Origin: Porticoccaceae bacterium LTM1
GTDB taxonomy: Bacteria > Pseudomonadota > Gammaproteobacteria > Pseudomonadales > Porticoccaceae
DNA length: 64,000 nucleotides
Reading direction: 5' to 3'
Assembly: GCA_030252795.1 (NCBI GenBank)
Contig: CP127080.1
Coordinates: forward strand, 1,438,501-1,502,500
A program made the translations under genes and the position numbers. Below the pieces are notes generated by a model. The model searched no databases. It saw only the letters and a list, made by a program, of their open reading frames with translations, and was not told the DNA's origin. The first letter of the stretch is position 1. Each line of letters opens with the position of its first letter. Of this stretch, positions 35,944 to 43,579 are shown one piece after another.

Positions 35944-36357
35944 ATGGCTAAACAAGCTACTAAACCTCTGGCGGCCGCTGTTGGCGCAGCATTTCTGGCC
36001 TCTGTTGCTGTTGCCCCAATGGCTATGGCATCTGATAACCCGTTTCAGGCCAGTGAATTGACTTCTGGCTACAACAACATGAGCTCCAAGCTTGCCGAAG
36101 GTGGTTGTGGTGAAGGCAAGTGCGGTGAAGGCAAGTGTGGCGACAAGGATAAAGGTAAGGAAAAAGACAAAGACGGTAAGTGCGGCGAAGGTAAATGCGG
36201 CGAAGATAAAGAGAAAGGTAAAGAAGAAGGTAAATGCGGCGAAGGTAAGTGCGGCGAAGATAAAGAGAAAGGTAAAGAAGAAGGTAAGTGCGGCGAAGGT
36301 AAATGCGGCGAAGATATGAAAAAAGAAAAAGACAAAGATAAAGAGAAGGGCGAATAA
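35944..36357 (+). CDS. HvfA/bufferin-like RiPP precursor with EGKCG repeats
   Basis: 137 residues. A Sec signal peptide ([20 protein letters not shown], then [12 protein letters not shown]) and a short leader ([20 protein letters not shown]) are followed by a Lys/Glu/Gly core with nine Cys, seven of them in EGKCG motifs and one in DGKCG. An 18-residue unit ([18 protein letters not shown]) is repeated at DNA level with a 54-bp period. In the Haemophilus HvfA and related gold-induced/bufferin peptides, the DUF692 enzyme converts such EGKCG cysteines to copper-binding oxazolone/thioamide groups. hvfB- and hvfC-like genes follow within 14 bp, giving strong operon support. Predicted role: periplasmic or secreted copper sequestration. 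Confidence 0.85.
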   Translation: MAKQATKPLAAAVGAAFLASVAVAPMAMASDNPFQASELTSGYNNMSSKLAEGGCGEGKCGEGKCGDKDKGKEKDKDGKCGEGKCGEDKEKGKEEGKCGEGKCGEDKEKGKEEGKCGEGKCGEDMKKEKDKDKEKGE

Positions 36358-36371
36358 GCCCGGCTTGTGTG

Positions 36372-37235
36372 ATGTCTTTAAAACGCTACCCCATTAAGGG
36401 GGCGGGTCTGGGGCTGCGGCGTTGTCAACTCGACAACCTGCAGTCCCTTTCTTTATCCGATGTTGATTTTATGGAGGTTGCTCCGGAAAACTGGATCAAT
36501 GTCGGGGGCCGGAATGGCCGCAAGTTCCGCGAATATACCGAGCGCTTCCCGTTTGTCTGCCACGGGTTGTCATTATCCATTGGATCACCGTCACCGCTTG
36601 ATTTTGATTTTCTTGCAGATGTTAAGCAGTTTCTCGCTGAGCATAACGTCAAGACTTACACAGAGCATCTTACCTACTGCAGTGATGATGGGCACTTATA
36701 TGATCTGCTGCCAATTCCTTTTACCGAAGAGGCCGTTCATTATGTGGCCGAACGTATTCGACAGGTACAGGATTACCTGGGTATGCGAATCGGAATGGAG
36801 AATGCGTCGTACTATGCCGCGCCTCACCAGGAGATGTCTGAAAGTGACTTTATCAATGCAGTCCTGAAAGAGGCGGACTGCGATCTTTTACTGGATGTGA
36901 ATAACATTTACGTAAACAGCATCAACCACCGTTATGACCCTTTTGAATTCCTGGCGTCTTTGCCGGGTGAGCGTGTCAGCTATGTACACATCGCTGGCCA
37001 CTACAATGAGGCTGAGGACCTGCGAGTGGATACCCACGGCGCTAACGTGATTGATCCAGTCTGGGAGTTGCTGGATCGAGCCTACGAGCTGTTTGGGGTA
37101 ATGCCAACGCTGCTGGAGCGGGATTTCAATATCCCTCCCGTTGAGCAGTTATTGGCCGAAGTTAACCAGATCAAGGCAGCACAGGCCAAATTCAGCACTG
37201 TTGAGCCATTGGTAACTAGCAAGGCAGAGGTCTGA
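36372..37235 (+). CDS. MNIO (DUF692) peptide-modifying oxidase, HvfB-like
   Basis: 287 residues from the ATG at 36372; a GTG lies one codon earlier. Multinuclear non-haem iron-dependent oxidase (DUF692, the MbnB family), a TIM barrel. Likely metal ligands are in [12 protein letters not shown] (His), YTEHLTY (Glu, His), IGMENASYY (Glu), [11 protein letters not shown] (Asp, Asn), [12 protein letters not shown] (His) and [10 protein letters not shown] (Asp, His). The N-terminus ([35 protein letters not shown]) is typical of the BufB/HvfB branch rather than MbnB proper. It should oxidise the Cys residues of the upstream EGKCG peptide. Middle gene of a three-gene operon, 14 bp after the precursor. 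Confidence 0.92.
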   Translation: MSLKRYPIKGAGLGLRRCQLDNLQSLSLSDVDFMEVAPENWINVGGRNGRKFREYTERFPFVCHGLSLSIGSPSPLDFDFLADVKQFLAEHNVKTYTEHLTYCSDDGHLYDLLPIPFTEEAVHYVAERIRQVQDYLGMRIGMENASYYAAPHQEMSESDFINAVLKEADCDLLLDVNNIYVNSINHRYDPFEFLASLPGERVSYVHIAGHYNEAEDLRVDTHGANVIDPVWELLDRAYELFGVMPTLLERDFNIPPVEQLLAEVNQIKAAQAKFSTVEPLVTSKAEV

Positions 37236-37239
37236 GGCC

Positions 37240-38013
37240 GTGGTAAAAGCCTTTCAAAAAAACCAGTATCAGTTTGCCGCTCACTTGCGTGATCCAGAGC
37301 AAAATGCGGCACCGTCTGAAATCGAAGATCGCCGAATGGGCATCTATCGGGAGTTGGTCTACAACAACATCGAATCTTTCATATCAAGTGGCTTTCCTGT
37401 CCTTCGAAAAATCTACAGTGACCAGGATTGGCACGCCATGGTGCGAGACTTTATTCGCTGTCACCGGAGCAGCAGTCCGTATTTTCTGGAGATCTCCCAG
37501 GAGTTTCTCCGCTATTTGCAGGAAGAGCGTGGGGTGCAGCGGGGGGATCCAGGGTATCTCCTTGAGCTGGCTCACTACGAGTGGGTCGAGTTGGCTCTGG
37601 ATGTCTCCACTGAAGTACTGCCAGCTGAGCAGAAGATCAGTACTGAGCAATTAATGTCAGAGCATCCGGACGTGTCGCCCTTGGTTTGGCGTTTATCCTA
37701 TCAGTACCCGGTTCATATGATCGGCCCTGATTACCAGCCGGAATCACCACCAGAGCAGCCAACCTTTTTACTGGTATACAGAAATCCAGAAGAACGAGTA
37801 CGGTTCATGGAAGCCAATGCGGTAACCATACGGCTTTTGCAGCTTTTGGAAGAAAATGACGAGATGAATGGTTACAGTGCGCTCGATCAAGTTGCAAAAG
37901 AGCTGAATCACCCACATCCTGAGCAAGCTATCCAGGGCGGCATACAAGTTTTGGAAAAACTGGCAAACCTAGGTATCATCTGCTCTACGAGGCCGCTCAC
38001 CGAGCCATCTTGA
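37240..38013 (+). CDS. DUF2063 partner protein, HvfC/BufC-like
   Basis: 257 residues from the GTG at 37240, 4 bp after the stop of the MNIO gene, so translational coupling is likely. The N-terminal DUF2063 domain shows QYQFAAHLRDPEQNAAPSEI, MGIYRELVYNNIESFISSGF and SSPYFLEISQEFLRYLQEER. The C-terminal half (SPLVWRLSYQYPVHMI, LVYRNPEERVRFMEANAVTI) is a small winged-helix-like module that in this family binds the precursor peptide, acting as a RiPP recognition element. It is needed by HvfB for modification. In many operons a DoxX-type membrane protein follows; here a porin gene follows instead. Confidence 0.9.
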   Translation: MVKAFQKNQYQFAAHLRDPEQNAAPSEIEDRRMGIYRELVYNNIESFISSGFPVLRKIYSDQDWHAMVRDFIRCHRSSSPYFLEISQEFLRYLQEERGVQRGDPGYLLELAHYEWVELALDVSTEVLPAEQKISTEQLMSEHPDVSPLVWRLSYQYPVHMIGPDYQPESPPEQPTFLLVYRNPEERVRFMEANAVTIRLLQLLEENDEMNGYSALDQVAKELNHPHPEQAIQGGIQVLEKLANLGIICSTRPLTEPS

Positions 38014-38158
38014 GTCTGTTTCTCAATTTGTTTGCTTGTCATTACTTGGCAAAAAACTTGTCATATATCGGTAACATTTCATCCCCACAATACGCCCCGA
38101 TCCGAACTTAACCTTTTGTGGATCGGCTACGTCCAAACAAATTAGGGGACTTAAACTG

Positions 38159-39205
38159 ATGAAAAAGAATATTCTTGCTCTGGCAGTTGCCGCTGTAGCT
38201 TTCAACGCTAACGCCGGAACTGTTAAAACTGACGGCGAAGACCTGGTAATCAGCACCAAAGGTGGCCTGAAAGTTAAAACTGAAAGTAACAGCGCTTCTT
38301 TCCAACTGGGCGGTCGTATCCAGTGGGACTTCGATCAAACTGAAGTTGATGGCGGCAATGCTACTAGCGATACCGACTTCCGTCGCGCTCGCATCTTCGC
38401 TAAAGGTCACGTTGGCGACTGGGGCTACAAGGCTCAGTTCAACATCGACGGCGATGGCGTAGAAGACCTGTACATCCGCTACATGGGCTGGGGCAAAGGT
38501 GCCAACGTAACTATCGGTAAGCAAAAAGAGCCGTTCGGTCTGGAAGAGCAAACCAGCTCTAAAGACATCTCTATCCTGGAACGCTCTGCTCTGACCGAAA
38601 CTCACGCTTTTGGCCGTAACGTTGGTGTTCAGCTGCACGGTAAGAGCGGCAACTTCACCTACGGCATCGGTGTATTCGAAGATGGCGAAGGCAAAGACGA
38701 GTCTGGCGATGTAGCTCTGACTTCTCGCTTCACTTACGCTCCTGTTAAGACTGACGACACTGTTGTTCACTTCGGCCTGGGTCTGTCTGAGCGTTCTGCT
38801 GACGTTAGCGCCTACAACCTGGAATTCGCTGCTGTAATGGGCTCTTTTCACTTCCAGGCTGAGCAGTTCGAAACTGAACTGGCTGACATGGACGTAGACG
38901 GCTTCTACATGCAAGCTGGCTGGATCCTGACTGGCGAACAGCGCCCATACAAAGACGGCGTATTCAAGCGCGTTAAGCCTTCTAAAGACGCTGGTGCTTG
39001 GGAACTGGTTGCCCGTTACGAAGACGGTTACGGTAAATACTCTGACGTTGGTCTGTCTACCGTTGAAGGTAACCAGCTGTCCCTGGGCATCAACTACTAC
39101 CCGAACGACAATGTTCGTCTGGGCCTGAGCTGGATGACTGCCGAAGAAGACGAGTCTGGTCTGGAAGGTGATGAACTGCGTGCACGTGTACAATTCGTAT
39201 ACTAA
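38159..39205 (+). CDS. OprO/OprP-type porin
   Basis: 348 residues with a signal peptide (MKKNILALAVAAVAFNANAG). FQLGGRIQWDFDQTEVDGG, RRARIFAKGHVGDWGYKAQF and VTIGKQKEPFGLEEQTSSKD are the standard opening strands of phosphate-selective porins O and P. The protein ends in an aromatic strand (ELRARVQFVY), needed for BAM recognition. Codons are strongly biased to the preferred set (GCT, GGT, CTG, GAA, AAC, TTC), much more than the neighbours, so it should be one of the most abundant proteins. Anion or polyphosphate specificity is inferred from the family. CTTGTCAT occurs twice in the promoter area (38034-38062). A palindrome (39222-39237) and a strong terminator follow. Confidence 0.9.
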   Translation: MKKNILALAVAAVAFNANAGTVKTDGEDLVISTKGGLKVKTESNSASFQLGGRIQWDFDQTEVDGGNATSDTDFRRARIFAKGHVGDWGYKAQFNIDGDGVEDLYIRYMGWGKGANVTIGKQKEPFGLEEQTSSKDISILERSALTETHAFGRNVGVQLHGKSGNFTYGIGVFEDGEGKDESGDVALTSRFTYAPVKTDDTVVHFGLGLSERSADVSAYNLEFAAVMGSFHFQAEQFETELADMDVDGFYMQAGWILTGEQRPYKDGVFKRVKPSKDAGAWELVARYEDGYGKYSDVGLSTVEGNQLSLGINYYPNDNVRLGLSWMTAEEDESGLEGDELRARVQFVY

Positions 39206-39221
39206 GGCACACTTTCTGACC

Positions 39222-39268
39222 ATTACTGGCCAGTAATAAAAAAGCCCTGCTAAATGCAGGGCTTTTTT
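39222..39268 (+). terminator. palindrome plus strong terminator after the porin
   Basis: ATTACTGGCCAGTAAT (39222-39237) is a perfect palindrome. It is followed by AAAAAAGCCCTGC (39238-39250) paired with GCAGGGCTTTTTT (39256-39268), a canonical Rho-independent terminator usable on both strands. Confidence 0.93.
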
Positions 39269-39349
39269 GTTTGCGATTCATACTTTGAGCATTTGGATTG
39301 AGGGGAGTACAATTTGCCAAATCCAAGGACGCACAAACGAGATTCCATC

Positions 39350-40075
39350 ATGAAAAAAAGCGCCATTATCCTTTCGCTGGTTGTTTCCCTCTTTGCTGGT
39401 GTTACCCAGGCTGAAGAGTCTGAAACCACCATGCTGGATGGCTACAATCGCGCGATGTTCAAGTTTAATGACAAGGTGGATGGATGGGTGCTGAAGCCCT
39501 TGGCCAAGGGGTACAGGGCAGTTACCCCTAATGTGGTTGAAACCGGCGTTTCCAACTTCTTTTCCAACCTGGGCGAGCTGATCAACATCCCCAACGACCT
39601 GCTTCAGGGCAAATTTAAGCAGGCAGCTAACGATACGGGGCGGTTGCTGGTCAATTCAACCATAGGTATTGGCGGTCTGTTTGAGGTAGCCGACAAGATT
39701 GGTCTTGAAAAGAGTGATGGCGAAGACTTTGGACAGACGCTTGCAACCTGGGGAGTTCCTTCTGGCCCATATGTGGTGATTCCGGTACTTGGGCCAAGTA
39801 CGTTACGTGACTTCCCTGGAACGGTTACAGACAGTGTATTGTTTTCGCCAATAGGTGAGATTGAAAATGTCAGTGTGCGCAACTCACTCTATGGCCTCAA
39901 GACTGTGGATACGCGGGCTGGGCTGTTGGAATCGGAAGAATTGATCACCGGAGACCGCTATACTTTTATCAAAGGAGTTTACCTCCAACGTCGTGAGTAT
40001 CTGATTAAAGATGGTGAAGTTGAAGACGATTTTGGCGATGATTCTGGTGAGTATGGCTCAGAAGAAGAGTTTTAG
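39350..40075 (+). CDS. mlaA: MlaA/VacJ family outer-membrane lipid-asymmetry protein
   Basis: 241 residues from the ATG at 39350. A TTG at 39314 has a better ribosome site (AGGGGAG) but would place 12 residues before the signal peptide MKKSAIILSLVVSLFAGVTQ-A. Family motifs: LDGYNRAMFKFNDKVDGWVL, KPLAKGYRAVTPNVVETGVS, NFFSNLGELINIPNDLLQGK, LLVNSTIGIGGLFEVADKIG, EDFGQTLATWGVPSGPYVVI and PVLGPSTLRDFPG. MlaA removes phospholipids from the outer leaflet and passes them to MlaC. The signal peptide has no lipobox Cys, so unlike E. coli MlaA this protein should not be lipidated. The acidic tail DDFGDDSGEYGSEEEF is also unusual. Confidence 0.92.
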   Translation: MKKSAIILSLVVSLFAGVTQAEESETTMLDGYNRAMFKFNDKVDGWVLKPLAKGYRAVTPNVVETGVSNFFSNLGELINIPNDLLQGKFKQAANDTGRLLVNSTIGIGGLFEVADKIGLEKSDGEDFGQTLATWGVPSGPYVVIPVLGPSTLRDFPGTVTDSVLFSPIGEIENVSVRNSLYGLKTVDTRAGLLESEELITGDRYTFIKGVYLQRREYLIKDGEVEDDFGDDSGEYGSEEEF

Positions 40076-40146
40076 GGGCTTTTGACCCCTAATCGCTGAC
40101 TGCGAGGCTGACTCCATTAATAACAATATCAAGCAGCCGTGAGATT

Positions 40147-41334
40147 ATGGATCGCTATAATCGCGAGATTTTATTGATTGCACCTGATAGCCCGGAGCGC
40201 CAGCTTTGGGTCGATGGTCTTGCCACCAATGGTTGGAATATCCACTTTGCGACAGAATTGTCGCAACTTAATGCCTATAAAAACAGCCTTGATCCTGCCG
40301 TTATCCTTGCAGATTGCGAACTGCTAAACAGGAAAGAGGTGACTCAACTGTTGGCAGTGTGTCAGGAGTTTGGCGAGGGTACTGCAACTGTCCCGGTTTT
40401 GGCTGAAGATTCTACCGACCACGTAATTCACTGCATTCGTCATGGCGCAAATGATGTTTTGATCAAGCCTTTCCAGATCGAAGAGTTAATCTCAGTGCTT
40501 TCTCGTGCTTCAGGCTTAAAGCAGGCGCTCAGGGATCGCCAGATGTACCGGGATCAATTGGAGCTGGCCAACCACGAGTTGAAAGAAAGTTTAAAGGTTC
40601 TGCGACAAGATCAGCTTGCCGGGCGACAGGTTCAGCGTAGTATGCTACCTAAAACCCCTCAGCATCATAAGCAATACACTATCGCTCACCATATCATTCC
40701 ATCCCTGTATCTGAGCGGTGATTTTGTTGGTTATCACGTCCTTCTTGATCGCTACCTGATTTTCTATTTTGCAGATGTTTCAGGGCACGGTGCCTCCTCG
40801 GCATTTGTGACGGTACTCCTGCGCTTTATGCTGAATCGGATTATTCGCAGGCATGTGTTACACCATGAAGAAGAGAACCTGGCCAAAGCGCCACTGGGGC
40901 TTGCTGAATCATTAAACAGGCAGCTGCTGGCCACCGGTCTGGATAAGCACATGACGCTGTTCGCGGGCAGTATTGATACGCGAAAGCATGTTTTACGCTA
41001 TGTGGTTGGTGCCCAGATGCCAATGCCAATCATTGTTACAGACGGAAAGGCTGAATTCCTGCCTGGGAAGGGTAAGCCGGTTGGTCTGTTTGAGGACGCA
41101 AGCTGGGATGTTCAGGAGATGTCGCTTCCGGAGCAGTTTTCCCTATTTGTTGTCTCAGATGGTGTGTTTGAACATATGGAAGGCGATTCACTCTCCGATA
41201 AAGAACAACAACTGTTGCACCTGGCAGAAACCAAGGGTTCCACCCTCGAGGGTATTTGCGAGGGCCTTGGGCTGGAGGGTGTGGTTGATGAAGCCCTTGA
41301 TGATATCTCATTGCTTTTTGTATCGAGAAATTGA
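40147..41334 (+). CDS. response regulator with PP2C/SpoIIE-type phosphatase
   Basis: 395 residues. The receiver domain (about 8-125) has the phospho-acceptor Asp in VILADCELLNRKEV and the conserved Lys in DVLIKPFQIEEL. A coiled-coil linker (RDQLELANHELKESLKVLRQ) leads to a RsbU-like phosphatase domain (about 160-395) with LSGDFVGY, FYFADVSGHGASSAFVTVLL, FVVSDGVFEHM and LDDISLLFV, which give the metal-binding Asp residues. The next gene, starting 5 bp later, is a STAS protein, the expected substrate. The layout equals HsbR-HsbA of Pseudomonas and CrsR-CrsA of Shewanella, where dephosphorylated STAS protein binds an anti-sigma factor. No anti-sigma gene is nearby. Confidence 0.9.
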   Translation: MDRYNREILLIAPDSPERQLWVDGLATNGWNIHFATELSQLNAYKNSLDPAVILADCELLNRKEVTQLLAVCQEFGEGTATVPVLAEDSTDHVIHCIRHGANDVLIKPFQIEELISVLSRASGLKQALRDRQMYRDQLELANHELKESLKVLRQDQLAGRQVQRSMLPKTPQHHKQYTIAHHIIPSLYLSGDFVGYHVLLDRYLIFYFADVSGHGASSAFVTVLLRFMLNRIIRRHVLHHEEENLAKAPLGLAESLNRQLLATGLDKHMTLFAGSIDTRKHVLRYVVGAQMPMPIIVTDGKAEFLPGKGKPVGLFEDASWDVQEMSLPEQFSLFVVSDGVFEHMEGDSLSDKEQQLLHLAETKGSTLEGICEGLGLEGVVDEALDDISLLFVSRN

Positions 41335-41339
41335 ATGTA

Positions 41340-41819
41340 ATGCGTGGCCGAATACTGGTATCTGAAGAGCAGGGTACTTACGACATTAAGCTGGAAGGGG
41401 ATGTGCGCATGGTTTTATGCACCTCCCTGAATCGATATATCGAATCTATTTTTCGTGAGGGAAAAGCAACCCAGGTTTTAATTGATTTACTGGATGCAAC
41501 CGGTGTTGATAGCACTACACTGGGACTCCTGGTTAAATTAGCCATTCACTGTAATCGAGAGTTTCACCTTAAGCCGAAAGTATTTTGTGTTGATGATGGC
41601 CTGAACCGAACTCTCGTTACGATGGGTATTGACGAGATCTGTGAACTGCATCGTGAAGCGCCAAATAGTTTTAATGGACTCATAGAACTGGAATGCGGGG
41701 ATGCTGACCCGGAAGAATACCGCCAACAGGTTTTGGAAGCTCATCGCCTGCTTGTAAAATTAAATCCTGCCAATCACAGTGAATTCATTGACCTGATTCG
41801 CGCCCTCGAGGCGGAATGA
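41340..41819 (+). CDS. STAS-domain anti-sigma factor antagonist
   Basis: 159 residues from the ATG at 41340; an in-frame TTG at 41331 overlaps the upstream stop. The STAS core reads ILVSEEQGTYDIKLEGDVRM, QVLIDLLDATGVDSTTLGLL and VKLAIHCNREFHLKPKVFCV. The Ser in GVDSTTLG is the usual phosphorylation site. The protein is longer than SpoIIAA (about 115 residues); the extra ~50 residues (EECGDAD-like acidic stretch and EEYRQQVLEAHRLLVKLNPA) match the HsbA/CrsA branch. It is translationally linked to the phosphatase and is probably dephosphorylated by it. Which sigma factor is controlled cannot be read from the sequence. Confidence 0.88.
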   Translation: MRGRILVSEEQGTYDIKLEGDVRMVLCTSLNRYIESIFREGKATQVLIDLLDATGVDSTTLGLLVKLAIHCNREFHLKPKVFCVDDGLNRTLVTMGIDEICELHREAPNSFNGLIELECGDADPEEYRQQVLEAHRLLVKLNPANHSEFIDLIRALEAE

Positions 41820-41851
41820 TCGGTCTCTGTCAGTGTCAACAGACCGCTGGC

Positions 41852-42292
41852 TCAGCGGGTGTTTAATTTGGCTCGAATAAAGTCGCTGTGTGACACATAA
41901 ATCAGCTCACTAATTCGACGGATAACAGCTTCTTCGTGTTTATCCAGCACATTATCTGCAAAGGCTACTTTCCAAAGGTTTTCAATCAACGTTATCTTTT
42001 CCTGATATTCAAAGTTCTCATTTATAAGGCGAGTAAACTGATACAGGGAGGTGGCATCTTTAACTTCCTGGTGAGCTAACTCAAACAGGGTTTCTACTTC
42101 GTCCGAGGATAGCTCATATTGAGTTTGCAGTAGATTTTTAACGCGCTGTTCTTCAGAAGTCTCGACTTTGTTGTCGGTAACCATTACCTCTACCAAAAGT
42201 GCAGCTGCAGCCAATTGAACTGAGCGCACTGTTGATTTCTCATCAGAGAGGTCGATATTCTGTTGAAAGAAAGCCTTTAGACGGGCAATCAT
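41852..42292 (-). CDS. TerB-like helical protein
   Basis: 146 residues, all alpha. SVQLAAAALLVEVMVTDNKV, TSEEQRVKNLLQTQYELSSD and LIENLWKVAFADNVLDKHEE are the two acidic EF-like metal-binding repeats of the TerB/DjlA-N fold (tellurite-resistance TerB family). Its start codon shares its last base with the end of dusA, so the two genes are co-translated. Stand-alone TerB proteins have no fixed role, and tellurite resistance is not implied. Confidence 0.82.
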   Translation of the reverse strand: MIARLKAFFQQNIDLSDEKSTVRSVQLAAAALLVEVMVTDNKVETSEEQRVKNLLQTQYELSSDEVETLFELAHQEVKDATSLYQFTRLINENFEYQEKITLIENLWKVAFADNVLDKHEEAVIRRISELIYVSHSDFIRAKLNTR

Positions 42293-43338
42293 TACAGGCT
42301 CCTTTCAATCTCGCTGTGCATTGCCTCAAGTGCACCGTACATTACTTCTTTCCCTGCCCCTTTTATATGTGCGTTTTCGCTCAGGTGACGCCGAAATTTG
42401 CGGCCACCAGGTATGCCGTGAAAAAGTCCCATAATATGACGAGTCATATGACTCAATTTGAGTCCGTTCTCAACATGCTGCGAGGCAAACTCGATAAACT
42501 GCTCAAACACTTCCACCCGTGACGGAATAGGGTGGCTATCACCAAAAAAGCGTTGGTCAACTTTAGCTAGAAGGTATGGGTTGTGATACGCCTCTCGCCC
42601 GATCATGACGCCGTCAACGTGGAGTAAATGCTCCTCGATTTCGTCCAGGGTTTTAATGCCGCCATTGATTATGATCTCAAGACTCGGGAGGTCTTTCTTC
42701 AGCTGATAAACACGCTGGTAGTCCAGTGGGGGGATTTCACGATTCTGTTTGGGGCTAAGTCCCTGTAACCAGGCTTTTCTGGCGTGGACAATAAAGGTTT
42801 CACAGCCAGCATCAGCTACCGGGCCGACAAAATCCAGTAAGTGTTGGTAGCTGTCCAGATCATCAATTCCAATGCGTGATTTAACAGTAACAGGAAGGTG
42901 GGTGACATCGCCCATAGCCCTAATGCACTCCGCTACAAGGCTGGGTTCTGCCATCAGGCATGCACCGAATCGACCTTTTTGTACCCGATCACTGGGACAG
43001 CCACAATTCAGGTTTATTTCGTCATAGCCATATTCAGTAGCGGCCTTTGCGGCCAGAGCCAGCTCTTCTGGGTCACTGCCACCCAGCTGAAGAGCCAGTG
43101 GGTGTTCGGCTTCATCAAACCCCAGATGATAGTCCCTGTCACCGTACTTGATGGTTCCGGAATTCACCATTTCGGTATAGAGCAGTGTGTGGTGACTGAT
43201 AAGCCTGAGAAAGTACCGGCAAAATCGATCTGTCCACTCCATCATTGGGGCAACGGATACGCGACGATTCAGGTTTTTGAGGTCTGTGTTATTGGGGGAG
43301 GCTATCGTAGTGGATGGCTGGGGTGAAGTCATAGTCAT
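42292..43338 (-). CDS. dusA: tRNA-dihydrouridine(20/20a) synthase
   Basis: 348 residues from the ATG at 43338. FMN-dependent reduction of U20/U20a in tRNA. NRRVSVAPMMEWTDRFCRYF is the DusA-type FMN-binding start, LNCGCPSDRVQKGRFGACLM carries the catalytic Cys in the GAC-L motif, and VKSRIGIDDLDSY, FIVHARKAWLQGLSPKQNRE and IINGGIKTLDE follow. The LQGLSPKQNR stretch is characteristic of DusA rather than DusB or DusC. Overlaps the TerB-like gene by one base downstream and is divergent from lapB. Confidence 0.95.
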   Translation of the reverse strand: MTMTSPQPSTTIASPNNTDLKNLNRRVSVAPMMEWTDRFCRYFLRLISHHTLLYTEMVNSGTIKYGDRDYHLGFDEAEHPLALQLGGSDPEELALAAKAATEYGYDEINLNCGCPSDRVQKGRFGACLMAEPSLVAECIRAMGDVTHLPVTVKSRIGIDDLDSYQHLLDFVGPVADAGCETFIVHARKAWLQGLSPKQNREIPPLDYQRVYQLKKDLPSLEIIINGGIKTLDEIEEHLLHVDGVMIGREAYHNPYLLAKVDQRFFGDSHPIPSRVEVFEQFIEFASQHVENGLKLSHMTRHIMGLFHGIPGGRKFRRHLSENAHIKGAGKEVMYGALEAMHSEIERSL

Positions 43339-43579
43339 TGGAGGTATCGAAAACCGGTTTACTAAGAAGAAAGTACCAATACTGGTGTGTTGTCACCAAA
43401 ATTCAGAACCCGGCAATGATACCTCACATCTGTAAACACCACACTTTTTCACCACTTATCGCTCGTTTTCCACACTACATCGCAAAGTTATTTGATACCA
43501 TAGTTGTGAAACTGTTCACAAAATGAAGATAGGCTAAAATTGCCATTGGGGATAGTCCTGACCGGATGAATACAACTAT

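Noticed and set aside
38108-39223. A 371-codon minus-strand frame over the porin gene
   Set aside because: The porin's strong codon bias (few stops in the complement) explains it. No domain is recognisable, and the plus strand is a clear porin.
41852-42292. Calling the TerB-like gene a tellurite-resistance determinant
   Set aside because: Single TerB-domain proteins occur widely without tellurite operons and no other ter genes are nearby.
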